Part shown: positions 23,121 to 36,600 of the stretch, in pieces
Layout of the letters: each line of letters opens with the position of its first letter
Numbering within the stretch: position 1 is the stretch's first letter
The notes under the pieces: model-generated
Seen by the model: the letters and a program-made list of their open reading frames with translations, nothing else
What the model was told of the DNA's origin: nothing
Databases searched by the model: none
Assembly: GCA_964016875.1 (NCBI GenBank)
Contig: OZ024735.1
Span: forward strand, 16,768,934 to 16,832,933
Reading direction: 5' to 3'
DNA length: 64,000 nucleotides
Source: Fallopia convolvulus
Lineage: Eukaryota > Streptophyta > Magnoliopsida > Caryophyllales > Polygonaceae
Translations under genes and position numbers: made by a program

Positions 23121-24121
23121 AATTCCATGCATACATTTTACGTGTGATGAGTGAGCCTAGTGAGCCATTTTTATTTACGGGTTGGGTGGTGGAAGGGTTC
23201 CACCCACCCATAACCCGACCCATCAACCCTACTCAGGGCCTAAAGTTCATCTCCGTGTGTGTATGTAAGATTCCCCAAAGTCGTTTATCACGTGGCAGAC
23301 AGCGCATTTTTAAATCTTTTTATTCCTCCTCCATTTCCCATGTCCTGATTCTTCGTAACCCTCAGTTTCAATTCCCATTTGAACGAATGAGAATCCTGAC
23401 CGAAAAAAGTCTCTAACGTGAGCTCCACAACCATAACCCGACATATTCGATTGAGTGCATAATAACCGCAATTATTCCTTTCCAATCTTGCAAGATAATT
23501 ATCATGTTGTATAGTTCCTTCTTTTCGGTTTTTATTTCATTCTTTTTCTTTTTATACTTTCTGATTTCTTATTCTTCATTTCCAGACCTGTACTTGATTT
23601 GAGCTCATAACTCACCGTAAGACTCTCTCTCTCCCCCCTTCTCCTGTTTAATGCTTATGGGTTTGTGTTGGAGTTTAATAATCCTGAAAGTCAACTCGAT
23701 TTGCTTATTAATACTATCTGTAAAGAAGCTAATAATATAGACTTTATTTAAATGTTTATATGTTATTGTTAGGGTTTATGTGTTAGGTGTTTACTACTAA
23801 TATTCTTGTCTCTGTACCCGTAATAGCATATCAAGTTAAGCCAGGTGAGCCCTTTAGTACTGACAAATATCAAAGCGATAACACGTGGGCCAAGTTGCCA
23901 TTAAAATTCAGGAGCAAGGAACCTTAACAACCACCCACACAGGAGAAGAAGACAGAGCAATCCCGAAGAGCCCCCTTGACTCTTCTGCTTCATTGACCCA
24001 CAAAAATCAACTAATTGGAGAGATATTATGGGGAGTCTTCAATGTTTTACTTCTTAGTCTTTCTTCTTTTCCGATTTAGGGGTTTTGGGCATTTGTTTCT
24101 GCAGAATTTGATTCTTTCACC
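23121..24121 (+). promoter_or_regulatory. Upstream region and probable 5' UTR of the channel gene
   Basis: No protein is recognisable. A CT-rich stretch (ACTCTCTCTCTCCCCCC, about 23622) resembles plant 5' UTRs. A possible UTR intron could run from CCAG|GTGAGC (near 23845) to TTTCTGCAG|AATTTG (near 24105), 17 bases before the ATG. The splice sites look good, but only cDNA could confirm them. The copia fragment ends roughly 1 kb before the ATG. Confidence 0.4.
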
Positions 24122-27100
24122 ATGAGAGCTCTTCTGCTTTGGGCTTTTCTCGTAATGGGAATCTGGGGAGTAGTCGGCGGGGCCCAAAATGGGACCTCGC
24201 CATCATCTGCAAGGCCGAAAGCAGTCAACATTGGAGCACTGTTCACTTTCAATTCAGTGATTGGCAGAGCAGTGAAGCCGGCAATCCAAGCCGCCATTGA
24301 CGACGTCAACTCCGATTCGAGTGTTCTTCCGGGGACCAACTTGAATTTGATTTTCCATGATACAAATTGCAGTGGATTTCTGGGGACTATGGAAGGTATG
24401 CAATTGCTTCAAGCCTTGAAATTTCCCCAGTTTGTAGATGTATGAATTTCTGGAGTATATGGGGGCATTTGACCTTATCTTTGTAATGTTTAATCATGGA
24501 ATTTTCTTATATACTCTTTGAATGGACCAGGCTATCACAGATCATTGGTTTATCTGTTTGTGTGTGTCTACTTTCTGCCATATAGCTTGAGCCTCACCTT
24601 CATTGTATGATAGCTAGCTCTTCTAGAAGAAGGACAAAGTACAGCTAATTTTTTTGTAAACCTAAAGCAACCTATGGAACAATGAGTTTTTTTCCCCTTA
24701 TAGTGGATATAATACATGATCTAAGTTGCATCTGTGCTGTTGTAAACTTCTCTTATATACACTTATCATGCTTTAAATGCTGTTTGTGACTACTTATCAT
24801 AAAAGTTTTTTCCTCCTCGGTGATTGTTTGCTTGCAACCATAACTATGCCTCTTTCACTTAATGCATTGCAGTAAATGATTTTCAAGTGTTGATGGAGGT
24901 GTTAATTATCTTGTAGCTCTTCAGCTAATGGAGAAAGATGTGGCTATAGCAATCGGTCCACAATCCTCTGGAATTGCCCATGTGATTGCAAATGTGGTAA
25001 ATGAGCTCCATGTTCCACTTTTATCATTAGCAACGGACCCCACTCTCTCCTCCTTACAATACCCATATTTCCTACGAACAACTCCAAATGACTATTTCCA
25101 GATGTATGCAATTGCTGATATGGTAGATCACTATGGATGGAGAGAGGTGATTGCAATATTTGTTGATGATGACTATGGAAGAAATGGTATCTCTGTATTA
25201 GGTGATGCCTTGGCAAAAAAGCGTGCAAAGATCTCTTACAAGGCTGCTTTCCCACCCGGTGCTTCGAAAAATGATATCACTAATTTGTTGGTTCAAGTCA
25301 ATTTGTTGGAGTCACGGGTTTACATCGTTCATGTGAATCCAGATTCTGGTGTTTCAATATTCTCTATAGCGCATTCACTTGGTATGATGACCAATGGATA
25401 TGTATGGATTGCCACTGATTGGCTTCCTTCTGTTCTTGATGGTCTGGGAACCCCAGGGCTTGATATCACTAATCAATTACAAGGGGTTCTTGCTCTACGC
25501 CATCATACTCCAGATTCTAATATCAAAAGGGCTTTTATGTCAAGATGGAAGAGTTTGAAATATGCAGGAAACTCCAGCATAAATTCTTATGCTTATTATG
25601 CTTATGATTCTGTTTGGCTAGCTGCCCGTGCTCTTGAGACATTTTTCAGCCAAGGTGGAAACATCTCTTTTGTCAATGACCCTAAGCTTAGCAATAGAAA
25701 TGGGAGCGCGTTGAACTTAGCAGCAATGCATATTTTTCAAGGAGGAGATCAGCTACTTCAAATTTTACTAGCAGCAAATTACACGGGTTTGACCGGGCCA
25801 ATTCGATTTGATGCAGCAAAGAACTTAATACGCCCAGCTTTTGATGTACTTAACATTGTTGGAACAGGGTCGCGCAAGATTGGTTATTGGTCAAATTACA
25901 CTGGCCTTTCGGTTCTTGCTCCAGAAACCTTATATTCAAAGCCTCCAAACTCCTCTCTTTCAAACCAACAACTTTATGGTGTGATATGGCCAGGTGAATC
26001 TACAAAACAGCCTAGAGGATGGGTGTTTCCTAATAATGGCCAGCCACTGAGGATTGCAGTTCCTAATCGGGTCACTTACAAAGAATTTGTTTCTAAGGAT
26101 AATGAACCCCCTGGTGCTAAAGGGTACTGTATCGATGTATTTGAAGCTGCAGTGAACTTGCTGCCTTATGCTGTACCACATGTTTATGTGTTATATGGTG
26201 ATGGCCAGAGAAATCCGGAGTACAGTGATCTTGTCTATGGTGTTGCTCAAAATGTAAGTATCACCTACAATATATAGCTTTATGTTGGCAAGTTTTACTT
26301 GCCAGTGTGCCTTTTCTTTATCAGTAAGTTATATAATTAGTCTAGAGCATTAAGCTTATGGCGGATAAAAAGTAATAAAAATTGATTTGGTGGAAGTTCT
26401 ACAAGAAAAGAGAAAGTTCTACAAATTCTGCCCTCTTTTAGTTATTCTTAACCTTAATAATCTTTTGTTGATGTGTTACATAACAGAAATATGATGCAGC
26501 TGTTGGGGACATCACAATTGTAACAAATAGGACACGAATAGTGGATTTTACACAACCTTACATGGAATCTGGACTAGTCATAGTTGCCCCTGTAAAAGAG
26601 GAAAAGTCGAATCCTTGGGCATTTCTCAAGCCCTTCACCTTCGAAATGTGGCTCGTCACAGCCGCTTTTTTCCTGTTTGTTGGAGCTGTTGTTTGGATTC
26701 TTGAGCATCGCATAAATGAGGAATTTCGGGGTCCGCCAAGTCAGCAGATCATGACAATATTTTGGTTAGTACCACTTCTCAGATTCATATAAATTTCCAT
26801 ATTATCACCTACTAATCATTCTTTTCACATCATTCCATATAATTCACATACATGTACATATTTCTATGGAAACTGAGATGCTTTTCAAATGATTTTGCAG
26901 GTTTAGTTTCTCCACAATGTTTTTCTCACACAGTAAGTACAATCAATGTCCATCCTTTTCAAGTCTTTCTTCATTACTTTCCTGTAATTCCACCTGAACT
27001 CTATTCACAGGAGAAAATACTGTTAGCACCCTTGGGCGATTGGTGCTCATTATATGGCTCTTTGTTGTGCTGATCATCAACTCAAGCTACACAGCCAGCT

Positions 27101-28120
27101 TGACATCAATACTCACCGTTCAACAGCTTTCATCAAAGATTGAAGGGATTGACAGCTTGATATCCAGCAATGAGCCAATTGGGATACAGGATGGTACGTT
27201 TGCACGGAGCTATCTGGTTTATGAGCTCAATATTGCAGAGTCCAGGCTTGTTAATCTGAGGAATAAAGAAGAATACCTTATCGCCCTTCAACGCGGGCCC
27301 AAAAATGGCGGTGTTGCTGCCATTGTTGACGAGCTTCCTTACATTGAGCTTTTCTTGTCTAGCACCAATTGCAAGTATAAGATTGTGGGGCAAGAGTTCA
27401 CAAAGAGTGGATGGGGATTTGTAAGTGCCATATTTTTATAGTGCATGGCATCCAAACAAAACCTTAGTACATTAATGCTTCATTCAGTATATATATGCTG
27501 AACCATTTGCTCGTCTATATATCTTGTGAAAATTCACTGTCAAGACAATTAGTATACTCATGTAGACTCCTGATTTTGTTTTCATGGCTGCACATTGATT
27601 CTAGAAAACCATTTAAAAATCATGCCCCTGTCCTTTGTCTCAGGCATTTCAAAGGGATTCTCCTCTTGCAGTTGACATGTCCACAGCCATCCTCCAGCTG
27701 TCAGAGAACGGTAACCTCCAAAGGATACACGACAAATGGCTGACGCGTACGGGATGCTCCTCAGATACAAGCCTAGTCGACGAGAACCAGCTCTCTCTCC
27801 AAAGCTTCTGGGGCCTGTTTCTGATCTGCGGCATTGCTTGCTTTGTCGCTCTCGGAATCTTCTTTTGCAGGGTGGTTTGTCAGTACCGAAGATATGACCC
27901 TGAAACCAATGAGCATGTGATGCGAGAGATAGAGGCCGTGGAGCCCATCAGGCCCAGGAGGATTACTAGCTTCAAAGATTTGATGGGATTTGTGGACAAA
28001 AAAGAGGCTGAGGTCAAGGATAAGCTCAGAAGGAAAAGCAGCAGTGACAGCAAGAGACAACCTAGTCGAACCCTAAGCTTGGGCGAGGAATCTCAATCAT
28101 CCACATCCCAACCTGGTTAG
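24122..28120 (+). CDS. GLR3: Glutamate-receptor-like cation channel, clade III type
   Basis: Six coding exons: 24122-24395, 24917-26253, 26487-26764, 26901-26932, 27011-27420, 27644-28120. All junctions are GT-AG and keep phase, giving 935 residues, the usual length. Order: signal peptide (1-22), amino-terminal LIVBP-like domain (about 36-440; GPQSSGIAHV, TDPTLSSLQYPYF), ligand-binding half S1 (from about 466; DFTQPYMESG at 557). Then M1 (588-608), pore loop (622-640), M3 with SYTASLTSILTVQQL (about 666), S2, M4 (830-856) and a Ser-rich cytoplasmic tail. Family knowledge: plasma-membrane or endomembrane Ca2+-permeable channels gated by amino acids, acting in wound and defence signalling. Clade III rests on motif resemblance. 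No defect is visible. Confidence 0.92.
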
Positions 28121-29488
28121 TTTTCCGCATCATTTTCTCCTGCACAATGAGGAATCTGCAATGGTATAAATGCAGATACAATGGAGGGATTCAAGTGGTG
28201 GCCAGAGTAACACATGTAGTGCTGGTTGAAATTTTTATAGGGGTAAATTTATATTTGTATTGTATTAATAATGTAAGTATACTATATTTTTAGTGTGCGA
28301 GATATGGTGTTTGCTGCAATAAGTTTACGCTAATGAAGGGTGATCAAGGAAACTTAGGGTGACCTTGAATTTTCGACTAATTTAATTTGCAATAGAATAT
28401 CTCGCCGCTAATCTGATCATCCCCAGCATGTTGCAAACTTTTTGTTGCAACTCAAGCAATCGCAAGTTACTTGTCTATATAGCTCAGCTGGCTAATTCCA
28501 TTGCATAGGCTTTTTTCCTTAGTATTTCTGTTTGTATTGTAGTTCTATTACTTTGACTGAGAGAACAATAAAGAGCAAGTTGTCATATTATTACCCAGAT
28601 ATGTGCTTGTGCACTTGGCTTTACTGTTTGAGCTAACTGGACTAAAAAGTAACTAAGTTAACATAACCCAATTCAATCAATAAATCAAGTAGCAACCACA
28701 CATTTTGCAAAATTTCGACCATACCAATGCAAAGTAAGGATATAAATAGAACCTGCAAATCAACAAACAAATAGAGAACATACAACAATTCAAGGAGAAT
28801 TGAGATGATATGGAAAAATAACAATACAAGTGTGCACACCAAATCACCACACTCACTAAGAAGCAAAATTAACTGCGGCCAAATTAGAATTCTGAATATT
28901 GCTACCTTATTGACTTGTTTGAATAACACAATAACACCTCACCGAGGAGCTAGATTGTTGGAAGTCGATCAACAAGAGGGGCTAAATATCAAGCAAGATT
29001 CATGGAAATTGAGACTCCAAAAGCACGTGAAAAACAAGATATCAATTCCATTCCATTCCAATTTGATCAGGACAGAGGTCGTTGGGGACCAAAATTGAAG
29101 GTGAGATTTTGACCAAACGGTGACGGAGCCCCGTGCCGAAAGGAACGAAGAGCGAGGCGACTCTATTTTTGGAAGGCCGGTTGACCGAAAACTGTCGAAA
29201 ACCACCTATATCAAGCTCTTCATTAGCATATAAACACCCACACCTTATTTCGTTAAATTTGTGAAATTACCATTTTATCCCTTATTTTTCTTTATATTTT
29301 AATTTTTAAAACAAGGAATATAGAAAAACAAAATAAAAAAAGGCCGATTGACCGAAAACCACCCATTATAATATAACATATTTCACTTAACCACCCATTT
29401 AGAATGAAATTGCTAAAAACCACCCATGTCTAGCACTCTGTTAGTTAAAAGCCACCCAACTCAAAGTTTCCGTCCTTAAACTGTTAAT
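28121..29488. other. 3' flank of the channel gene and spacer
   Basis: No gene is supported. An AATAAA at 28567-28572 could be a polyadenylation signal but is 450 bases past the stop. Between 29170 and 29480 the motif GACCGAAAAC plus CCACC words recurs (29182, 29349, 29387, 29416), as in terminal regions of Mutator-like elements. The open frames at 28642-29205 show no known domain. Confidence 0.4.
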
Positions 29489-30190
29489 TTTTTTTGAGTA
29501 GGTAAGAATTCGATTTATCGGACAGGCATGGTAAACGAGAGGTCGTGAACACGGCAACCGGTAATCCGGCAAGTACAGACATACAAAACAAAAGAAAGTA
29601 CAACTCACGAAAAAGGAAACTAGAACTAAAAGGAAGAGGAGAGTGTGAAGGGTTAAAGGGCGCCTTTAGGATTCGGGTCAAAGCGGAGAACTCAGGTAAG
29701 GTGGAGTGGACTACTGACGTTGCCTCCACCGGGATGAAGGATCTTCAACAGCCTCAAAAATGTCCTGACGACCACGCTAGCCACAAACAAAGCACCGTCA
29801 AGCCTAGAACCAAAAACGGAGAAGTACAGACCGAACACAACGGAGGAAAGAAAAAGAACAAAAAAAACCAAAGAAAGGAACCACAAGCAAACATACGTGG
29901 GCCAAGCCCCAAACAATAGGCCCAAAACAAATAGAAAACAAGAGGAAGCCTAGCAACTTCCACGTAGCAAACAAATACACCACAAACAAGATGTGAAACA
30001 TGAGAGTCCACATCATCATCTACTTGTAAAACAAGCAAACGTCGTCGGAAACAATCTGGATGGAAAACTCCAAACCATTATGCTCATCAGGAAAATGGGC
30101 GGATGAAGAGCAGGATTGACGACTCGGCAGTCACCGTCTAACACCAAAAGGTAATCGGCCAAGGCAAAAAATTTCATCGAAACAAATCAG
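29489..30190 (-). mobile_element. Probable LINE 3'-end scrap
   Basis: A T-run at 29489-29496 followed by GAGTAGG sequence, then T/G-rich minus-strand sequence, looks like the poly(A) end and 3' UTR of a minus-strand LINE cut at its 5' side. No reverse transcriptase or RNase H motif is readable and no target duplication was found. The open frames at 29545-30038 are not considered genes. Confidence 0.35.
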
Positions 30191-31070
30191 TAGAAAATAT
30201 CCATCGAAGTTCATTTAGATTCTATCTCCTCTTTCGTTCTCAATCTTCCTCCTCCTTATTGTCCTAGAGCTAGAATTCAATGATATCGTCTCCGGGAGAG
30301 GGAAGTTGGAGTAAATTTTCGTTATTCTTCAAATTCTCAAAGATGAAAGATCCATTAGATTGGTACAAGGAAGAATAAGATGAAGAAAATGCAAAGGAAG
30401 GTGAAGAGGAAGATTAAGGAGGAAAAGGAGATAGTCAGTTCCATGAGCGAGAGGTGTCTTGGGCGGGATGGTGAGAGGTGAAGGAGTCCTTTAAGAATCC
30501 GCCTTACTTCTTTCACATGGAGCTCAAAAGTTTCTTCAAATGAGGATACCTTTCCATCTCCCCAACGATCAATTTGATGCTCATGGTAATTTCTTGTGTG
30601 AATTAGTCTTTAGCTTGGTTAATTTGTGAGATTCATGTGAATTTATCTAAAGCCCAATTTGGTTTTGTAATATGAAAATGATGCAACCTAGAGGAGTGTA
30701 GGAAGAAATTGATTTAGCATTTCTTGAGAATATGATGATGTATTTCTTGTAAAAGATAGATTTGTTCCTTGCGGAACATATTTAGCATTTCTTGTAAAAT
30801 TGATTTGAATGGGCCGCAAAGGAAGAAATTGGAGAGGGTTCTGAGAATATGATGTATTTCCACTTATTTTAAGTTGTTTGAGGCCAAGTTGCATCTTGGT
30901 CATGGGATGTTATTTTAATTGTAAGGGACCTTTTGAGGGTCTTGCTTTTTTTTGTTTGAGGCCAAGCTCTGTGTTCGTTGGTCCCATTAGAACAATGCAA
31001 AGGTGCGAGATACTATTTTACGAAGGCGACATAAGGAGCGTGTGTGATCTCTGAATGCGCTAGGCGGTTG
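30191..31070. other. Spacer with internal duplications
   Basis: There is no gene. GATAGATTTGTTCCTTGCGG (30755) recurs near 38000 on the other side of the solo LTR. Words such as TTAGCATTTCTTG and GAATATGATG are repeated at 30640-30850. A purine-rich stretch (30330-30470) gives no stable reading frame. Confidence 0.35.
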
Positions 31071-33193
31071 TGTAACACCCCTATTTTACAACATTGGGTA
31101 TTACCGCCAGTGACCTCGAATTTTACCGTCTAAAGTCACCCAAGGCTTTTAGAATGATATTGAACTCATAATATGCGGAAAATTAACATAATTTATAAAA
31201 TCAAAGGGTGCTCTTGAAAGAGACTTTGTTCATACAAACCATCGTTACAATACCTTAACAACAAAGAAGTTTGATAACGGAAATAATAAAACTTTTCTTG
31301 CATATAAAATGAAATAAACCAAAAGTACGGAAATACATCTTTGCGATTCTTGCCCTTCCTTCGTCTTCACTTACGCCTTGTTCGGGTTCCTAGGTTCTGA
31401 CATAATTCGCGAGGGGCGAGAATATGCCAGGCAAACATGCAGAAAAGAAGAATTAGTCTAAGAGACTAAGCAAGCGGGAACGGAACTTCCCAAGGGTAAT
31501 TTGGTAATTTATAATATTCGAGAGAGGTTTTATCGGGATGTGTTTCAAGGTATAGAATTTTATGTGGGGCTTAACGGAACGAAGTAGAGCGTATCTCAAG
31601 CGGAGATAGCTCGTTAATCGAGGGAAGAGCTACGAGATTGTAGACTTCTTTTAGAATGGAAAGTATGTTGGGAACGTTATTAATTCAAGCAAGTTTAAAA
31701 ACCTCTCACGCCCTGAGCGGACCGAGAGCCGAATCGATCATTTGAGACCGGTCCGGTTTTGATGTCTTTTAAATGTGCATTGGAATTTATCTTTTATCAG
31801 TGACGAAAATATCGATTACGTTAATGATTTTTACAGAGTGTGGGGGCTTGCACGACCCGACCCACTTAAGGGAAAGCTCAGTTTCCGACACTTAGCTACG
31901 ATGCCACTCATCCCTCCTTGCAATCGGAGCAGACATGGATCATGATCCTGAAAGTCGTACTTTAAGCGCACAGGCATACGACTTAGTAAGTTATATAAAG
32001 GCGTCGGGTTAATTCCGCGCCCCTCACTAGTTCGTTCGAAACCGTTCTCTTAGCGAGACCGTAAACAATCAAGGCCACAACAAAACTAGCATAATAGTCC
32101 TATCAAATAGTAAATAGCGGAATAGCGATAACATGGGGTCATTATATCTAACAATCGATATTCCTAGGTTCGTTTATTACTTGCAAACAAGTTGTTCCCA
32201 ACATCGAGAAATTTCACGGAATGAATATATAAGGTTACAAGGGGAAATTCCACTTGCCTTTGCTTTTACGATAACGGACTAGCGAGATAACGGAAATCGT
32301 TGTTCACGACTTGGAACGGGAACTCGACCTATCGACACGGAATTTTATGAACGAGCTTTAATAAGAATTTTCTTTGAATTGTTTTAGAGTTTTGAACTTC
32401 TCTTATATTCCCATTACAAGAGAATAAAATTCTAAATTATTATAATAATAATTTAGGTGGGGCTAAATAAAATAATAATATTCCTTTATTATTATTTTAA
32501 CTTTGTAATATCCTTTTCATCCTTATAAAATCCTTATTCTTAATACTATTCATTTTCATTCTTGGAAACCAAATAATATCTTTATTTAATTTATTAGAAT
32601 ATCCTTTTATAACTTAACTTGCTATTTTCTTAATATAAATAAGCAAGGAAATCTTTATGAAATCATATGATATAGTTTTCAACCTTAAGAGATTTATTGT
32701 ATTTAAAAACTTCTTAGGATTGTAAAAGGTCTACTATGCCCTTATAAAAACTCTTAATCTTAGTATTATTATAATATTATCTTTTATCAATAATATCCAT
32801 AACATTACTTATAATATTATCTTCTATCCAAAAATATTTTATTATAACATGATCTCATTATATCCCCATTCAAATATTCAAGTAATATTAAGTAGAGATA
32901 ATAATATTACTAGGCATCCTTTTTAGTATTTCCTATAATTAGGACTTTCTAGAGAATTTATATAGTAAGCTTTCTATAAATATGGTATGATAATAAAATA
33001 CTCTTGTTATCTTATTTACATAAATTCTCCCATATCTTTAGTTTAAAAAAATAGAATCATGTCTTAAAGCATTATTTTATAATCAAAATCATATAATTAT
33101 GATAACTTAGATCAAGACATATCATCTTTTCTAATTTAAATATCCTTTTTATGCAAGGCAACTTTTAACAACTTAGCAATATTAATCAATATA

Positions 33194-33974
33194 TCTATTA
33201 CTAATAACTAAAGCCGAAGCAATTTCTGCCACCACGTTGCGCCACATCACCCCTTTATTAAAATAATAAATTTATCTCTAACATCAAACAAATATCTATT
33301 TAGTATAACAATATCTTTTGAAAGCTTCCTTATACATATATCTTTTAGCATATATCTTTTGACGAATTTATTTATAGATATATATTGATTTTCTTTTATA
33401 ATAAAAATTAATGATATATATTTATAATGTTTAAAATTAATAAAAATAGATAATAAAATATTTAATAGATATATTGAAATATTTGATAATCTCTAAATTT
33501 ACATACATGTAAAGTAATAGAATAGGAATAATATAATATTTAATCTTATCTAATCTTTACTTTATCGAACCACAAAATGAGTTTGGTCCCATCTTAAATT
33601 AAACTAATTAAATATTTTATATAATTATATTATATTTATATTTCATACTTTATTATAACTTATTTATCAAGTTTACTATTATTTTTTAAATTGTTATCTC
33701 TTCCATATTTAAATATATAAATTTTTTATTCATAGTTTATCTTCTTAATTAAATATCTATGAAATATCATCAACAAAAAAGAGAAATATAATTATTTTAT
33801 CTTAATAATATATCTTCATTCTCAACATTAGATTTAATCATTTTTATTGATTAAAAAAATTACATTCTACGAGCAATAAATTACTTATATTAAATTTTTA
33901 TTTATTAATATCCTATTTATAATTTCTATAAAATAATGGATCGTAGTCGTACATGGTACGACGGGTACAACTAG
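33194..33974 (+). mobile_element. Helitron-like element 1
   Basis: The 3' end has a perfect hairpin, GTCGTAC-ATG-GTACGAC (33946-33962), then 12 bases ending in CTAG, followed by T. The 5' end starts TC after an A (TCTATTACTAATAAC) and continues AAAGCCGAAGC, as in plant Helitrons. No helicase or replication protein, so it is non-autonomous. Helitrons leave no target duplication, so the boundaries rest on the termini only. Confidence 0.55.
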
Positions 33975-33976
33975 TA

Positions 33977-36600
33977 TCTTATAGACCTGAAGCACTTTTG
34001 GGCAGATTTGTCATTAAGAATTTATATTCCATCCAACCTATTTTTATTTATGATTTTTTTTAATAAATTATATATTATGTAATTTAATCACCTTATGGAA
34101 TTTCCAATTTTATCCACTCACCTTACTTAATAATTTTTTTTTATCAATTTTGTATGAGATTGGATAAATTTTTAATTGTTTTTTTTTTATCTTTGTTCAT
34201 GTTCATTATATTATAATATTTAATTATCTTATATCCATATAGTATAAATAAAATATACTATATAAGAATTTATATTTTTTTTTCAATTTACTATGAGATT
34301 GGATAACTTTTTATGCCTACTATTCTTTTTATCTTTGTTCATGTTCATTATATTATAATATTTAATTATCTTCTATCCATATTATATAGACAAAATATAC
34401 TACATAATTGATCGTATGGTTATTTTTTTCACGATTATGGTTTGTACGTTCATTGTTTATAAAAATTTACTATATGGATAACGAAATTTGCAAAAAGTAT
34501 TGTTAACATTGATCAATTTTAACGATTACAATTTGTCGTACGGATATTAACTTCATCGTGAATTTTTTTTCATTATATTCTAATATTTAATTATCAATTT
34601 GGTATTATTATCAATTTGAAAATTGGTACGAGTTTTTAGTATTTTTATCTTTGCACATGTTTATTATATTGTAAATGATAGTTTTTTGTTGATAAGATAG
34701 GTATAATTTTTTAGAAATATCCATACATATATATCAATTTAATTAAAATTTAACAAATACAAAGAAATAATACAATAATTCTATCCATATGTATGACAGA
34801 TAAAAATACTAATTTAATATATTAGAATAGAATAGAGAAGTTTTTTTATCCATAAATATGATAAATATAAAAATTTTTTTATAGCTTTTCTATCTATAAT
34901 TATATTTTTAATATTAAGTTTATATTCATAAATATGACAAATATAAAATAGTAATTTAATATCCCAACTATCATTTTTTACTTCAAAATCCCATAATAAA
35001 TTAATTTAATATCTCTAAATGAAATAGATAACTTTTATATCTATAAGTATACAATATGAACCATATTTTAATTTATGTGTTTTCAATATTAAATTTTCAG
35101 ATTCTTTAATATTAAATTTTTATTTTTATTAAAATTATACTAGCGTTTTTAATTAGTATAAACAATATTTTTATCATATATTTTTATATTAATTTCTGAT
35201 TTTTATGTTAATTTTTTGTTTATAAGTATGTCAATGTTCTTAATGAATATTGACCATAGTTTTCATATTAATTTCGAATTTTTGAATATTAATTTTTTAT
35301 AAATAAGAGTGATAATATTTTAAATTTTCATCCATAAATATGTCAGGTTTTATATATTAATGTTCTATCTATAAATATGATAGTTAAATACAATATTGTC
35401 ATTAAATTTTAATTTTAGTCACCATAGTTTTAGTTACGAAATTGTTTATATTAATATTGCATCCATAACTATACCCACATTTTTTTAATTAATATGGATC
35501 ATGTTTTTAATGATAGGATTTATATTAACTTTTAGTTTTTGTAGATTAATTTTTCATTCATAAATATGACAACTTTTTAAATTTTCTATCCATAAGCATA
35601 GAGCTGTCAAAAGTTGACCCGACCCGAAAAACCGACCCGAACCGCCCAAAAAATTTAGGGTCAAGACCCGAAAATTTGAACCCGAAGCCTAAAATAAACC
35701 GAACCCGATAGACCCGAAACCCGTTGGGTTCAAACCCAAAAAAACCGTTGGGTTGACCCAATTTGTTATATTTTAAGAATATATAATATATTTTGAAAAT
35801 TATAATATATTTTATTATTAAAATATATAAAAATAATAGATTTATTATTAAATATCATTTTTTAAATAAAAAATATTTTAATAATTGTAAAAAAATCAAT
35901 TTTCTTGACTTGTTAGGTCGACCCGGCCCGCCCGACAACCCGCAATGACCCGACCCGATTTGATCGGTGACCCGTTACAACCCGAACCCGACACAACCCG
36001 AACCCGAAATAACCGAACCCGAACCCGACCCGACCGACCCATTTGACACCTCTACATAAGCATGATGATTTTTATACCATTTTTATATTAATAAGTATGA
36101 CAATTTTTTGAATAATATCGGTATAGATATGTTATGCTTTACAGTATATTAATTTTCTATTCATAAGTATGTTGATATTTCACATTACGGATCCCCTAAT
36201 AAAAAAATAAAAAAATATTGATACCTTAATGTTAAACCAGTTAATTGGGTGAATTTAGTCAGGTTTAGGCTCGGTCATTTTAGGTTCGGTTGAGTACAAG
36301 TTCATGTCATTAGAATTTACGGGTTGATTGGGTCAATTCATTGCGATTTTTGTGCGGCTCGGGTCAATCTAATGAGTTAAGAACATCAACTTTTGTATGA
36401 TTATTACATAAATATTATAAATAACATTTTTAAGAATAAGATAATATTTGTATTCAATTTAATAATAAAAGATATTATTATAATTAACTTAAATATTTAT
36501 AATATTGTTCATTATATAAATAATAATACCTATATCATATTTAAAATACATTACAATTTTATTTAAAAAGATCCCGAGCAAGGCCCGGGTCATCAACTAG
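33977..36600 (+). mobile_element. Helitron-like element 2
   Basis: The 3' end has the hairpin CCCGAGC-AAG-GCCCGGG (36573-36589; one mismatch), then 11 bases ending CTAG at 36600, followed by T. The 5' end is tentatively the TC at 33977. The same TATCTTAT follows both CTAG ends (33975 and 36601). The body is very AT-rich with no ORF and contains the hAT-type MITE. Confidence 0.5.
35599..36054. mobile_element. hAT-type MITE, TSD CATAAGCA
   Basis: The 456-bp element has termini TAGAGCTGTCAAA and (inverted) TAGAGGTGTCAAA, and an exact 8-bp duplication CATAAGCA on both sides (35591-35598, 36055-36062). The subterminal regions are full of GACCCGACCCGAACC-type words. Eight-base duplications and these ends mark hAT derivatives. 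The ORF at 35558-35761 is spurious. Confidence 0.85.

Noticed and set aside
29545..29919. 124-codon Lys-rich frame
   Set aside because: It is the antisense of a T/G-rich LINE-like 3' region and has no recognisable domain.
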